Part shown: positions 1-9,706 of the stretch, in pieces | Layout: every line of letters starts with the position of its first letter | How positions within the stretch are numbered: position 1 is the first letter of the stretch | NCBI GenBank assembly: GCA_905182425.1 | Contig: CAJJBP010000001.1 | Span: forward strand, 79,897-143,896 | Reading direction: 5' to 3' | Source of the DNA: an uncultured Planktomarina sp. | Lineage (GTDB): Bacteria; Pseudomonadota; Alphaproteobacteria; Rhodobacterales; Rhodobacteraceae | Length of the DNA: 64,000 nucleotides | Made by a program: the position numbers and the translations under genes | Notes under the pieces: model-generated | What the model saw: the letters and a program-made list of their open reading frames with translations, nothing else | Database searches by the model: none | Told to the model about the DNA's origin: nothing

Positions 1-28
1 CTAATTTAAGCCAGTCTTGATCACTCAT
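1..28 (-). CDS. 5' end of an unidentified gene cut by the window start
   Basis: An ATG on the minus strand (26-28) opens a frame reading MSDQDWLKL to the window edge. A purine-rich GTGGAAAG lies about 8 bases upstream of it, a plausible ribosome binding site. Only nine codons are visible, so the product cannot be named. It may also be chance; the ribosome-binding-like sequence is the only support. Confidence 0.3.
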
Positions 29-314
29 TTTAAAACTTTCCACCAATACTTTTATCTTTTTTGCATAACCACTTTAACTGCTTATCGACAGATTACAAAA
101 CGCGACGTTGCATCACAAAATGCGAATTAGGAGTATATAAGATTAAACAACTGAAGACGTGTAGGACAGTTTTTTGATGCTGCTAAATCTTAATTGCTAG
201 AGCTATGCTAAAGTTTAATCGGACCCCAGCCCAGAGACCTAAAGCCAAGTAGATCATTTCAGATATTATTTAGCCACTTTTTGCCAATGAATATTGAACG
301 GCAGTATCCTTCGG

Positions 315-1244
315 TCACACAATTTCCGTTAGGGAGGTGTTTGGTGGCGGTTTACGACGTTTCCCGGACAGAGCATTTCCTAATATAGCTGCTAGCAAAA
401 CTACACCTCCAAATAATGTATTAACGCTTGCTGTCTCATCAAGGAAAAGCCAGACCCAAAGGGGGCCAAGTAAAACTTCCGCTAAGGATAGCAATACCAG
501 CTCAGCGGCAGGTAAACTACGTGAGCCCAGTGTATAAAGGATTAGACCTGCCCCTATTTGAAAGATCCCCATGCCCGTTGCAACGCTACCGTCATATGCA
601 CTCAAAACGAGAGGTAGGCCCATAAAATAGCATATTAGAAATGTGAGAACAAAGGCAAATAGACCGGAAAGAAAAACGGATGGCAGCATTTCTTTAGTCC
701 GCCCCCAACGCAACGCAACGGTAAAGACAGCAAAGCCTAGTGCTGAACCCAGTGCAGCCAAGCTGCCTTTTAGGGCAATGCCATCAGATTTGTCAGCAAC
801 CATGATAGCAATACCACAGAGCGCAATCCCAATTGCTATCCACGTCGCCACACGCACAGGTTCGCGCAGAACCAGCCACCCCAAAACTGCAGCCATGAAT
901 GGGGCCGTAGCAAACAACAGCAGCGCATTTGCGACAGAGGTATTCTGAATCGCGTAGATGCCACCTGAATAGGCAGCCACCAGCGCAAGACCAGCAATGA
1001 CCGTAGAAAATCCGGTACGGCGTATTTGCGTAAAAGGGCTTTCACCAGAGCGAAGGCGAATAACAACATAAAGAAAGAGTGACATACTGATCGAACGATA
1101 GAGCAGTATCTGCCATACGACGGCGTCTTCGATAAGGCGAATACCAAGACCGACCGTTGACCAAAGTACACCGGCCGCAAAAACGAACAGCACACCATAT
1201 TTTGAAACACCCACTGAATGTGAAAGAGGAGAAACAACTGTCAT
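315..1244 (-). CDS. EamA/DMT-family drug/metabolite exporter
   Basis: Predicted inner-membrane carrier of the drug/metabolite transporter superfamily, with about ten hydrophobic segments arranged as two EamA repeats. Its substrate cannot be read from the sequence. The longest ORF begins at a TTG (1277). The ATG at 1244 (MTVVSPLSHS) is the more natural start and gives about 309 residues, usual for the family. The C-terminal tail is basic (GKRRKPPP), as expected for a cytoplasmic end. It stands alone, divergent from the dapE cluster. It is one of four EamA-type exporters in this window, and they are not close copies of each other. Confidence 0.85.
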   Translation of the reverse strand: MTVVSPLSHSVGVSKYGVLFVFAAGVLWSTVGLGIRLIEDAVVWQILLYRSISMSLFLYVVIRLRSGESPFTQIRRTGFSTVIAGLALVAAYSGGIYAIQNTSVANALLLFATAPFMAAVLGWLVLREPVRVATWIAIGIALCGIAIMVADKSDGIALKGSLAALGSALGFAVFTVALRWGRTKEMLPSVFLSGLFAFVLTFLICYFMGLPLVLSAYDGSVATGMGIFQIGAGLILYTLGSRSLPAAELVLLSLAEVLLGPLWVWLFLDETASVNTLFGGVVLLAAILGNALSGKRRKPPPNTSLTEIV

Positions 1245-1570
1245 GGAGCACTTTCTAGGTAATCTTACTTGGGACAATAACCCCCAAAAGGGGTCTACTA
1301 TTAGCCGTCTGCGACATTTGTGCGTAAGACTAAAAAATTACCACAACACCGTTGCATCTTAGAAAAAGAAGCAGGATGCCGCCCTTCACAATTATCTAAT
1401 CTCATACCTCAGCCCCCAACAAATAGATTTGGCCTTCTGATTAAAACAAGCGGTTCATACTAAATATCACAGTAGAAAATAGCTAAAGATTTCATTGGCT
1501 ATTTAGGCCACCTGTCAAAAAACAATTGTATTTCGCTTAAAGCCTCTCCCATATATCTGCCAAACACGTT
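1245..1570. other. intergenic region, promoter space for two divergent genes
   Basis: No gene was seen in this stretch. It separates the divergent exporter and the dapE cluster and should hold both promoters. A short perfect hairpin (ACCCC-CAAAA-GGGGT, about 1279-1293) lies close to the exporter start and would sit in its leader; its role is unknown. Confidence 0.5.
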
Positions 1571-1948
1571 ATGAACACCCAACTAACGGACAGTTTTGTG
1601 ATGACCGAAAAGAAAAAACGTGAACATTTTGTTTTTACCCTTCTTGTTGAAGTTGGACGCAAAGAAGGCGACGGGCTACCTCAAGATGCCACAGGGGGTG
1701 CACTCATGGTCTATGCAAGTGGCGTTGATGAGGCCGAAGCTGTGCGGGAAACCGTCGCTATTTTGAAGCAGGCTGAATTGGCCCCACTAGATGTCACTGG
1801 TTACGGTACATTGGCTGAGCGTCTGGAGGAAGGTCATGATATCGCCCAAGACGAGCGAGACCTGATGCAACGCGCCTTGGACGAAAACAGCGTTGTGGTT
1901 GCACAAATGACTCCCTTTTATGAAAATGCTCCGAAAGGAGCACACTAA
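1571..1948 (+). CDS. conserved hypothetical protein, Rhodobacterales type, upstream of dapE
   Basis: A small soluble acidic protein of 125 residues (115 if translation starts at the internal ATG at 1601, [10 protein letters not shown], which better matches remembered relatives). It has no signal peptide or membrane segment. The central [27 protein letters not shown] suggests a small alpha/beta fold. The stop codon overlaps the dapE start by one base (TAATG), and an AAAGGAG precedes that junction inside this gene, so the two are translationally coupled. Similar small proteins sit before dapE in other Rhodobacteraceae, as I recall. Function is unknown; a role linked to diaminopimelate synthesis is only inferred from position. 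Confidence 0.75.
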   Translation: MNTQLTDSFVMTEKKKREHFVFTLLVEVGRKEGDGLPQDATGGALMVYASGVDEAEAVRETVAILKQAELAPLDVTGYGTLAERLEEGHDIAQDERDLMQRALDENSVVVAQMTPFYENAPKGAH

Positions 1949-3078
1949 TGATTGATCCGGCATCGCTAACCGCCGACCTAATCCGCTGTGCCAGCGTCAC
2001 TCCAACTGAGGGGGGCGCTTTGGTTTTGCTTGAAAAACTACTTTCTAAGAATGGCTTTAGTTGCACCCGAGTTGACCGTGGTGGCGTATCAAACCTATTT
2101 GCTCGATGGGGCACTGGGAAAACATTCGGCTTTAATGGTCACACAGATGTGGTGCCTGTGGGTGATATTGATGCGTGGAGCGTTGATCCATTCAGCGCAG
2201 AAATAATAGATGGCTGGATGTATGGCCGTGGTGCAACTGACATGAAATCTGGCGTTGCAGCTTTCGCAGCGGCAGCCATTGATTTTGTATTGCAAACCCC
2301 ACCTGACGGATCTGTGGTTCTAGCGATCACAGGTGATGAAGAGGGTCCCGCTAAGGACGGCACGTTAGCCCTGCTTGATTGGATGCAATCTAAAGGCGAA
2401 AAAATGAATGTCTGCCTTGTTGGGGAACCCACTAATCCAAATGAAATGGGCGACATGATGAAAATTGGTCGCCGTGGGTCCTTGAACGCCCATTTCACAG
2501 TTATTGGTCAGCAAGGTCATTCGGCATACCCTCATCGAGCGAATAACCCTTTGCCAGCTATGACCCGTTTAATGGACACTCTGGCTTCAAGTACATTAGA
2601 CCAAGGAACTGAGCACTTTGATCCATCTACCATTGCCATCGTGACAATTGATACCGGCAACCCGGCTACCAACATAATACCTTCTCAAAGCCATGCGACT
2701 GTAAACATTCGCTTTAACGACATCCATTCCAGTGCAAGTCTGACAAAATGGTTAGAAGTGCACACACAAAAAATAGGTGCCAAATTCGGTGTCGAAATCG
2801 AAATGCGGGTCCACATCTCAGGAGAGAGCTTCTTTACGCCGCCAGGGGAATTATCTAATCTTGTCGCCCGTGCTATCCAAGTTGAAACCAACAGGGTTCC
2901 AGAAATGTCCACGAGTGGTGGAACTTCAGATGCACGTTTCGTGAAACATCATTGCCCAGTGGTGGAGTTCGGCCTCGTCGGAAAAACTATGCACCAAGTT
3001 GATGAGCGTGTAGAAGTAGCACAAATACATCAACTTAAATCCATATATTCGCGAATTTTGCGTGATTACTTCACCTAA
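1948..3078 (+). CDS. dapE: succinyl-diaminopimelate desuccinylase
   Basis: Zinc-dependent M20-family amidase that hydrolyses N-succinyl-LL-diaminopimelate to LL-diaminopimelate and succinate, in the cytoplasmic route to lysine and peptidoglycan. The length of 376 residues is typical. Visible metal-site motifs include [10 protein letters not shown] (His near 65), [10 protein letters not shown] (Asp near 98), the TGDEEG acid pair (near 128-133) and a GEPT segment. A conserved His is seen near the end ([10 protein letters not shown]). The start at 1948 follows AAAGGAG at good spacing. The gene overlaps the preceding small ORF by one base and the following gene by 17 bases, indicating one transcript. 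Confidence 0.95.
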   Translation: MIDPASLTADLIRCASVTPTEGGALVLLEKLLSKNGFSCTRVDRGGVSNLFARWGTGKTFGFNGHTDVVPVGDIDAWSVDPFSAEIIDGWMYGRGATDMKSGVAAFAAAAIDFVLQTPPDGSVVLAITGDEEGPAKDGTLALLDWMQSKGEKMNVCLVGEPTNPNEMGDMMKIGRRGSLNAHFTVIGQQGHSAYPHRANNPLPAMTRLMDTLASSTLDQGTEHFDPSTIAIVTIDTGNPATNIIPSQSHATVNIRFNDIHSSASLTKWLEVHTQKIGAKFGVEIEMRVHISGESFFTPPGELSNLVARAIQVETNRVPEMSTSGGTSDARFVKHHCPVVEFGLVGKTMHQVDERVEVAQIHQLKSIYSRILRDYFT

Positions 3079-3652
3079 ATTTCGTCAGCGATTGGTTGTT
3101 ATGGTCAAGGAACCACGTCCCGGGCGCGTAAAAACTAGGATTGGAGCATCGCTTGGAATGACCACGGCCGCCTGGTGGTTTCGACATCAATCTCAAAAGT
3201 TACTGCGCGAATTAACAGATCCACGCTGGGATTTGATTTTGGCAGTGACACCTGATTATGAGGGTCTTAGAAGTCGTGTTTGGCCGTCACACATTGCACT
3301 TCTTGCCCAGGGTCAAGGCTCTCTTGGGGAACGAATGAAAAGCATATTCCAAAGCTTACCACCCGGCCCAACGTGCATCATTGGAGCAGATATTCCAGGA
3401 ATAACTCGTTCGCATATTTTGGATGCATTTCATAGTCTTGGAAATCATCAAGCCACCTTTGGTCCAGCAGAGGATGGGGGATACTGGCTAATTGGTCTAA
3501 AAAGATTACGTCCAGCACCACACGGAATTTTTGAAGGCGTTCGCTGGTCAAGTGCAACAACATTGCAGGATACTAAGGACTCTCTCAAAGGCTTAAGCAT
3601 CACCGAAGTGGCAACACTTAAAGATTTTGATGAGGCAGCAGATCTTATATAG
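3062..3652 (+). CDS. TIGR04282/DUF2064 glycosyltransferase-like protein
   Basis: A 196-residue nucleotide-diphospho-sugar-transferase-like protein. Family marks are the N-terminal [16 protein letters not shown], the central IIGADIPGI (a likely metal/nucleotide Asp) and [13 protein letters not shown]. Translation starts at GTG 3062, inside the 3' end of dapE, a 17-base overlap that suggests coupling. Some members are annotated as arsenosugar-biosynthesis glycosyltransferases. Here there is no radical-SAM arsenosugar partner next to it, so the substrate should be left open. The protein appears complete and intact. Confidence 0.8.
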   Translation: MITSPKFRQRLVVMVKEPRPGRVKTRIGASLGMTTAAWWFRHQSQKLLRELTDPRWDLILAVTPDYEGLRSRVWPSHIALLAQGQGSLGERMKSIFQSLPPGPTCIIGADIPGITRSHILDAFHSLGNHQATFGPAEDGGYWLIGLKRLRPAPHGIFEGVRWSSATTLQDTKDSLKGLSITEVATLKDFDEAADLI

Positions 3653-3664
3653 CTTGAGTGGCAA

Positions 3665-4075
3665 TCAGGTGGCCAAAGCCGCTTCTAAAGCAATATCAAA
3701 CAAAGCTTTAATACTTTTACGCGACGTACCTGCAACATTACGACCAAGCTCAACTTCGCCCCTAAGCACGACCAAAGTTGATCGGCGCGGTATGTCTAAC
3801 TGTTTCGCCAATTCTGCGCGCCCATATAGATCATAGTCAATCCGAACAAAAACAATATTAGCCTCATAGTCAGCATTTTCATTCCATAGCGCTGCCATAA
3901 TCCTTTTTTGAGCGGCACAGGTCGTGCACCAATCGGTAGCGTACGTTAAAAATACCGTTTTACCCTCTGCTAGTAGTGACCTTACCAGCCCCGGTTCATA
4001 GTCTATCGAGGCCAACCCAAGGCTCGGAAGGCCTGCCAACGCTAAAGAAGAAAAAGTAAATGCACGACGATCCAT
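3665..4075 (-). CDS. periplasmic thioredoxin-like protein
   Basis: A predicted exported thioredoxin-fold protein, about 136 residues from the ATG at 4075 (MDRRAFTFSS). The ORF track begins 25 codons earlier, but an AGGAG seven bases before 4075 supports the shorter start. The N-terminus (DRRAFTFSSLALAGLPSLGLAS) looks like a Sec or Tat signal peptide. The redox site is the CxxC in ATDWCTTCAAQ, followed by a typical thioredoxin strand (VRIDYD). It lies 20 bases after ccdA in the same direction, so it probably receives electrons through CcdA and reduces periplasmic thiols, perhaps in cytochrome c maturation. Confidence 0.85.
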   Translation of the reverse strand: MDRRAFTFSSLALAGLPSLGLASIDYEPGLVRSLLAEGKTVFLTYATDWCTTCAAQKRIMAALWNENADYEANIVFVRIDYDLYGRAELAKQLDIPRRSTLVVLRGEVELGRNVAGTSRKSIKALFDIALEAALAT

Positions 4076-4095
4076 ATCTAAACTCCTATGTAATT

Positions 4096-4809
4096 TTAAT
4101 ATCGGACTGAAAGGTCCTGAAGCCATAATGGCAGATTTTGTACAGCCCATATTTCGAACATGTGATGAACCTTAAACAAGATCATCATACCAACTAGAAT
4201 TAATATCCATCCCAAAATATTTTGTGCACTAACTGAAAGTTTGCGTATAAGACGCTTTCTGCGTTTCAAAATACTTCGAGTACCATAGGCCAGTAAAAAT
4301 ATCACGTTAGAAACACCGGCAGCAAAACTGATCATAATAGACGTCGACCAAAGTAATGATCCGCCACCACTTGCAAGCGCAATCGCACCTCCAAGGGTCG
4401 GACCGATGCACGGAGACCAAAGGGCGCCCAACAATACTCCAGCAAAAAACTGACCAATCAGACCACTTTGATCCATACTATTCAGTTGGCTATCTGCCTG
4501 CGAAGAAACGCCATCTGTCAACCAAGAAAATAAAACTACAGCTCTGGGCACCAATAGGACCACTCCAAAACCAATCATTAAAGATGCCGCAATACGTGAG
4601 ATAGTTTCTGGATGAATTCCCAGAGCTGCGCCAAAGGCAGACACAATAACTCCAAGCGACACGAACGCCAAACTCATGCCAGCTGCCAAAGCGATTGGAC
4701 CAAACCTATTCACCTGCAGAGCGGTTGCTAATACAATTGGTAAAACCGGTAAAACGCAAGGGTTTATAAGTGTTAATAAACCTGCGAGGTATCCAAATAG
4801 AATTTCCAT
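4096..4809 (-). CDS. ccdA: CcdA/DsbD-type transmembrane electron transporter
   Basis: An inner-membrane protein of 237 residues that carries reducing equivalents from cytoplasmic thioredoxin to periplasmic thiol proteins. It has about six hydrophobic segments. The two family cysteines are visible, in the first segment (LTLINPCVLPVLP) and in the fourth (LWSPCIGPTLGGA), both next to helix-breaking prolines as in CcdA. It is transcribed just ahead of the thioredoxin-like gene, with which it likely forms a working pair. The C-terminus (HHMFEIWAVQNLPLWLQDLSVRY) is not part of the usual core. Confidence 0.9.
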   Translation of the reverse strand: MEILFGYLAGLLTLINPCVLPVLPIVLATALQVNRFGPIALAAGMSLAFVSLGVIVSAFGAALGIHPETISRIAASLMIGFGVVLLVPRAVVLFSWLTDGVSSQADSQLNSMDQSGLIGQFFAGVLLGALWSPCIGPTLGGAIALASGGGSLLWSTSIMISFAAGVSNVIFLLAYGTRSILKRRKRLIRKLSVSAQNILGWILILVGMMILFKVHHMFEIWAVQNLPLWLQDLSVRY

Positions 4810-4889
4810 ACGCCCTAAATGGGCTGATAAACCTAGTTTGTCAGCCCCTAATCGGCTTACAGTCAGTCACTCCCTCGTGGGGTTTTATC

Positions 4890-5753
4890 TCAAATGTTGC
4901 GCGAGGTTTGTACTACAAAGATACCAGCCATTATTACTATAACGCCAACGGCATCCCAGATACCTAGGCTTTCACCTAGGAATATGGCAGCTATTAAGAC
5001 GCCAAAGAAAGGGTTTAAAAAGTGGAATGTTGCAGCACGGACAGCTCCAATACGGCCCACCAACCAAAACCAGATGAAAGTTGCCAAAAGGCCTGGCATT
5101 AAAACCGTATAAGAAAAAGCTAACAACAGCTTGGGCGTCCAGACAACTTCCCATTCCTCAAATACTACGCCGGGAAATGCAAGAATGATGGCACCAACCA
5201 ACATCTGCAAGCCAACTATCATTAAAAGATTACCGCCCGAGGATACACCTCGCATCGACAGCGTAGCAACTGTGATGGATAAAACACCAACAATACAAAG
5301 AATAATACCAAAGAAATCAGTGCCGCCTTGGATTCGAACTCCCATAATCAAAGCAGCACCAATCACACCTACGATAAGCCCCCAAACGCCTACAATTGGC
5401 AGTTTCTCTTTAAACCAAACCCATCCCACCAGACCGACTAGAAGAGGCATGGTCGATGCGATTATAGAAGCCAGTGATGCCTCAATTGTTTGCATGGCTA
5501 CAAAGTTAAGCCCCAAGTAAAGAGCATTTTGACAAAGACCAAAAATGAAGATGGTCTGCCATTGTGCCCTATTCAGCCGCCAAGTTTGGCCCAAAAGGCG
5601 AGCAAGCCCTACACCAATGAGCCCAGAGATTAGGAACCTTAACGAGAGGGATAGAAGTGGCGGAGCCTCTGCAACAATAACGCGGGCAGATGTAAAAGCA
5701 GACGACCAGATCAGCGCAAACGCTAGACCCGCCAAAATTGCGCGTATATCCAT
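4890..5753 (-). CDS. EamA/DMT-family exporter
   Basis: A 287-residue integral membrane protein with about ten hydrophobic segments in two EamA halves, the second carrying the typical AATFHFLNPFFGVLIAAIFLGE segment. It is probably a metabolite exporter; the substrate is not known. It is in the same direction as ccdA but 80 bases upstream of it. The first methionine (MDIRAILAGLAFALIW) opens directly into the first membrane segment, as is normal for this family. Confidence 0.88.
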   Translation of the reverse strand: MDIRAILAGLAFALIWSSAFTSARVIVAEAPPLLSLSLRFLISGLIGVGLARLLGQTWRLNRAQWQTIFIFGLCQNALYLGLNFVAMQTIEASLASIIASTMPLLVGLVGWVWFKEKLPIVGVWGLIVGVIGAALIMGVRIQGGTDFFGIILCIVGVLSITVATLSMRGVSSGGNLLMIVGLQMLVGAIILAFPGVVFEEWEVVWTPKLLLAFSYTVLMPGLLATFIWFWLVGRIGAVRAATFHFLNPFFGVLIAAIFLGESLGIWDAVGVIVIMAGIFVVQTSRNI

Positions 5754-5870
5754 CGTGGGCCTCTTTCTATTAACCTAACTTAGAACCGGTGGTGCTCAGC
5801 CCCTACTAAGGCAAGTTTAACACCTCCATCAAATCTTTCAGCTTCTTACAATTAGAATTGGCATATTCAT

Positions 5871-5905
5871 AAAAAAAGCCTGTGCAGGAGTATCCTACAC
5901 AGGCC
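5871..5905 (-). terminator. rho-independent terminator of the HU gene
   Basis: A strong hairpin, GCCTGTG-c-AGGA-GTA-TCCT-a-CACAGGC, has a single internal mismatch. Read on the minus strand it is followed by seven T residues (5871-5877). It begins about 20 bases after the HU stop codon and so terminates that highly expressed gene. Confidence 0.9.
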
Positions 5906-5926
5906 TTTAAAGATATAAATTTTTAG

Positions 5927-6214
5927 TTAGCCGTTAACGCTGTCTTTCAACGCTTTTGCAATAGTCATTTTAACTACTTTATCGGCTGCCTTTTGGAAGC
6001 TTTCGCCTGTCGCAGGATTACGAACCATACGTTCCGGACGTTCACGGCAATAGATTTTGCCCACACCAGGCAAAGTTACGGCACCGCCGCCTGAAACTTC
6101 GCTTGTGATCAAGCCGCAAATCGCATCAAGAGCCGAAGCAGCTGATTTCTTATCAGAGCCCATTTGGTCTGCCAAAGCAGCAACCAGTTGTGTTTTAGTC
6201 ATAGGTTTAGACAT
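5927..6214 (-). CDS. hup: HU family DNA-binding protein
   Basis: A nucleoid protein of 95 residues. The helical N-terminus (MTKTQLVAALADQMG) and the two-stranded arm region (GKIYCRERPERMVRNPATGE) are typical of HU/IHF; the RNPATGE loop is the DNA-intercalating tip. The protein bends and compacts DNA as a dimer. A clear terminator follows. The 120-base upstream region is AT-rich, consistent with a strong promoter. I cannot separate HU-alpha, HU-beta or a homodimer type from sequence alone. Confidence 0.92.
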   Translation of the reverse strand: MSKPMTKTQLVAALADQMGSDKKSAASALDAICGLITSEVSGGGAVTLPGVGKIYCRERPERMVRNPATGESFQKAADKVVKMTIAKALKDSVNG

Positions 6215-6335
6215 TCATTTTCTCCTAACAAGCCCAACACCTTGGGCACCAATCATGTTTACTTAACTTCATATTGTGGTGAGACACAACAAATTGTGTA
6301 ACAATTATTAAAAAAAACTACAAAAAATCGTATTT

Positions 6336-7814
6336 TTATAGAAAAGCTGTCTCATTAAAGCTTCGAAGCTTACGAGAATGTATGCGTTCAAGGGGCATTT
6401 CTCTTAAAATCTCCATCGCACGAATTCCAATCATCAGGTGCCGAGCAACCTGGCTTTTATAAAAATCCGTCGCCATTCCAGGTAATTTCAACTCCCCGTG
6501 TAATGGTTTATCACTCACACAAAGCAGCGTTCCGTAGGGCACACGGAAGCGATAACCATTTGCAGCGATCGTAGCGCTTTCCATATCAAGAGCAATTGCG
6601 CGAGATTGACTAAGGCGATGAACGGGGCCAGATTGATCCCTTAATTCCCAATTTCGATTATCAATTGTGGCAACAGTTCCGGTTCGCATAACCTGCTTCA
6701 GATCGTACCCTTTTAGTTCCGTCACCTCTGCCACTGCTTGTTCGAGGCTAGTTTGAATTTCAGCCAGAGCTGGGATGGGTACCCATGCTGGCAAATCCTC
6801 ATCAAGAACATGATCTTCTCGCAGATAGGCATGACCAAGCACAAAATCTCCCAAGTTTTGCGAATTACGCAATCCAGCGCAATGCCCGACCATTATCCAT
6901 GCATGTGGCCGAAGAACAGCAACATGATCTGTGGCGGTTTTCGCATTAGATGGGCCAACACCGATATTTATCAAAGTGATTCCGCTACCATCAGCACGCT
7001 TCAAATGATAGGTTGGCATTTGAGGCATTTTGGGTTGAGCCTGAAACTGCTCTGAACCAGAATGTATTGTTTGGTTGCCTGTACCCACAAAAGCCACATA
7101 ACCACTTGACGAATTATCGAGTTGATCACGCGCAAAAGCTTCAAACTCTTCCACATAAAACTGGTAATTTGTAAATAAAACATGATTTTGGAAATGAACA
7201 GGGTCCGTTGCTGTATAATGAGCTAAACGCGCCAATGAATAATCTATTCGTTGGCCAGTAAAGAGGGCCAACGGCAACGAGTTATCACTCAATTTCTTTT
7301 CAATTCCATTCACAATATCGTCGTTCGTTGTCGATAGGTCCGGTACATCAAATACATCACGTAGAGTGAAACCTCCCGCGTCTGGAGGTACAACCAAAGT
7401 GCTGTCATTTGCCACAGCAAAATGAACCGGAATCGGGGTTTTAGAATATCCAACTTGAACTTCCACACCATGGTTTTCCATCAAAAGGCTGAGCTGCTGT
7501 AGCAAGTAGCTTCGAAATAATGCAGGTCTGGTAATAGTTGTTGTATATGTCCCCGGACCACTTACGTGGCCAAAAGAAAGCCTGCTATCAACCGTTGCGT
7601 AGCTTGTGGTTGAGATTCTGACTTCCGGATAGTAGGCGCGGTAGCGCTCAACAGATCTACCAGCAGCCAAAACTTCTACAAATTTTTTACATAAAAAGTC
7701 AGCCGATTGAGTATAAAGCTGTATCAGTCGTGCGATCGCTTTTTCGGGGTCACTAAAACTTTCTGGAGGCGTATGCGCCGACAAAATATAAATATTGTCA
7801 TTCTGCGATCTCAA
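6336..7814 (-). CDS. amn: AMP nucleosidase
   Basis: Cytoplasmic enzyme that hydrolyses AMP to adenine and ribose 5-phosphate. The length of 492 residues fits the family. The N-terminal third carries the family-specific domain (YPEVRISTTSY, SFGHVSGPGTYTTTITRPALFRSYL). The C-terminal half is a nucleoside-phosphorylase fold with INIGVGPSNAKTATDHVAVLRPHAWIMVGHCAG and the acidic DMESATIAANGYRF substrate site. Its start overlaps the adenine deaminase stop by four bases (7811-7814), so adenine made here could be passed on to that enzyme, and the two are likely translated together. Confidence 0.93.
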   Translation of the reverse strand: MRSQNDNIYILSAHTPPESFSDPEKAIARLIQLYTQSADFLCKKFVEVLAAGRSVERYRAYYPEVRISTTSYATVDSRLSFGHVSGPGTYTTTITRPALFRSYLLQQLSLLMENHGVEVQVGYSKTPIPVHFAVANDSTLVVPPDAGGFTLRDVFDVPDLSTTNDDIVNGIEKKLSDNSLPLALFTGQRIDYSLARLAHYTATDPVHFQNHVLFTNYQFYVEEFEAFARDQLDNSSSGYVAFVGTGNQTIHSGSEQFQAQPKMPQMPTYHLKRADGSGITLINIGVGPSNAKTATDHVAVLRPHAWIMVGHCAGLRNSQNLGDFVLGHAYLREDHVLDEDLPAWVPIPALAEIQTSLEQAVAEVTELKGYDLKQVMRTGTVATIDNRNWELRDQSGPVHRLSQSRAIALDMESATIAANGYRFRVPYGTLLCVSDKPLHGELKLPGMATDFYKSQVARHLMIGIRAMEILREMPLERIHSRKLRSFNETAFL

Positions 7815-9608
7815 TGCTGCGTTCCCTTTATAACCGAAGTCATCTCAAATTTTGTTACATCGACCAGACCTAAATCACTTATTCGCAATTCAGGGATCAC
7901 AACTAAAGCAAGCAATGAGTGCTGCATGAAAGCGTTGTTGAGCGTACATCCGCAAACTGCCATAGCCGCAACCATCTTATCCGCTTTCGCTGCGACCAAT
8001 GATGCCGGAGCATCTGACATCAATCCCGCTATAGGTAATTCGACAATGGATAACTCTTTACTATCTTTCCAAACACAAATACCGCCGCCCACGTCTCCCA
8101 ACCGGTTCGCCGCGAGGGCCATATTTTCAAGACATGTCCCTACAACGATCATGTGATGGCTATCATGAGCTACCGTCGAGGCTATAGCCATGTTTCCTTT
8201 ATACCCAAATCCAGACACAAAGCCATTTGAAACAGAGCCCGTCGCTCGGTGACGTTCTACCAAAGCGATTTGGCAAACATCTCCCTTTGCTGAAACTTTT
8301 CCATTTAGCACCGGCAAATTGACTTCTAGAGCTTTTGTAGGAGCCTGGTTTTCTACTACACCTATGACTCGTACATCTGCTGATGTGCTACCTTTAGGAG
8401 CTAAAATAGCAAAATCCCCAGCTGTTTTACTAGCCCCTAACCGCACAGTGTTACGTGCCTTTGACGGCCACTCAATATGGGGACATTCAGTTGTAATTTG
8501 TCCAGCCAAAGCAACAGTCTGGCCGCACGCGATCACTCGATCAATGGGCAGCAAGGTTAAATCGCTTGAGAAAACTAAGTCAGCTCGGCGGCCTGGCGCA
8601 ATACTTCCGATTTCTCGCTCCAGACCGAAGTGCGTAGCTGTATTAATAGTAGCCATCTGCAAGGCGATCATTGGATCACAGCCACACTCGATAGCATGTC
8701 GGATCACCCGATTGATATGTCCGTGGTTAACCAAAGTTCCAGAATGGCTATCATCGGTGCATAAAATAAAATTACGAGAATCCAGCTTTTTTTCAGTAAT
8801 TGCGGTTATTTGTGTTTTCACATCATACCAAGCACTCCCCAAACGCATCATCGATCGCATACCTTGGCGCACCCGCGCAATTGCGTCTTGTTCGCACGTC
8901 CCTTCGTGATCATCAGCTGGTCCACCCGCGGCGTAAGCGTGAAAGGCCGGACCGAGATCTGGACTTGCATAATGCCCACCGATGGTTTTCCCAGCACGCG
9001 CTGTTGCCTTCATTTCAGCTAACATTTGCGGATCACTATTAATGACACCTGGAAAATTCATCATTTCCCCTAGACCAATTATTCCTGGCCAATGCATGGC
9101 CTCAGCGACATCCTCAGAGCTGATTTCAAATCCTGTAGTCTCCAAGCCCGGAGCCGACGGCGCACAGCTAGGCATTTGGGTGAATATATTAATAGGCTGT
9201 TGCAAGCCTTCATCATGCATCAACTTCACACCATCCAAACCCATGACATTGGCAATCTCATGGGGGTCCGTGAACATTGTGGTCGTGCCATGAGGAATGA
9301 CTGCGCGTGCAAATTCTGCTGGGGTCAGCATGCCGCTTTCAATGTGCATATGCCCGTCACAAAAGCCAGGCAACACAAATCCATCTGTTTCCAAAACCTC
9401 AGTATTAGGGGCCAATACAATGGCTTGCATCGGGGCCTACGTAAGCAAAACGACTTGATTTTATAGCAACATCCCAACGCAGAATTTCACGCGTGTGAAC
9501 GTTTGCGACTTTCCCACCAACAATGACCAAATCTGCAGCGGTGCGCCCTGCCGCTACATTTATCAGGTCAGCTGCACAATCCGGCCAAGATGGTATTTTG
9601 TTTTCCAT
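7811..9608 (-). pseudogene. ade: adenine deaminase, one-base frameshift
   Basis: Metal-dependent amidohydrolase converting adenine to hypoxanthine and ammonia. The N-terminus (MENKIPSWPDCAADLINVAAGR to FAYVGPDASHCIG) is in one frame. The rest, from NTEVLETDGFVLPGFCDGHMHIE with its metal-binding HxH, is in another. Removing one base from the CCCC run (GGGG on the plus strand, 9408-9411) joins them into a 598-residue protein, the normal length. No other damage was seen, so a sequencing error, a recent mutation or ribosomal +1 slippage at CCC-TAA are all possible. The gene is joined to amn by a four-base overlap, making a purine salvage pair. Confidence 0.85.
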
Positions 9609-9706
9609 ACCACAGATTTTCCGATCTAGACGAAGGACGCAAGCCCCTTTAAAATCTTTTAGACATACAAAATGAACTAAAACGAAGATTTACCAGGGAA
9701 ATCTTA

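Noticed and set aside
836-1237. 133-codon minus-strand ORF
   Set aside because: Shadow frame of the EamA exporter, with no family features of its own.
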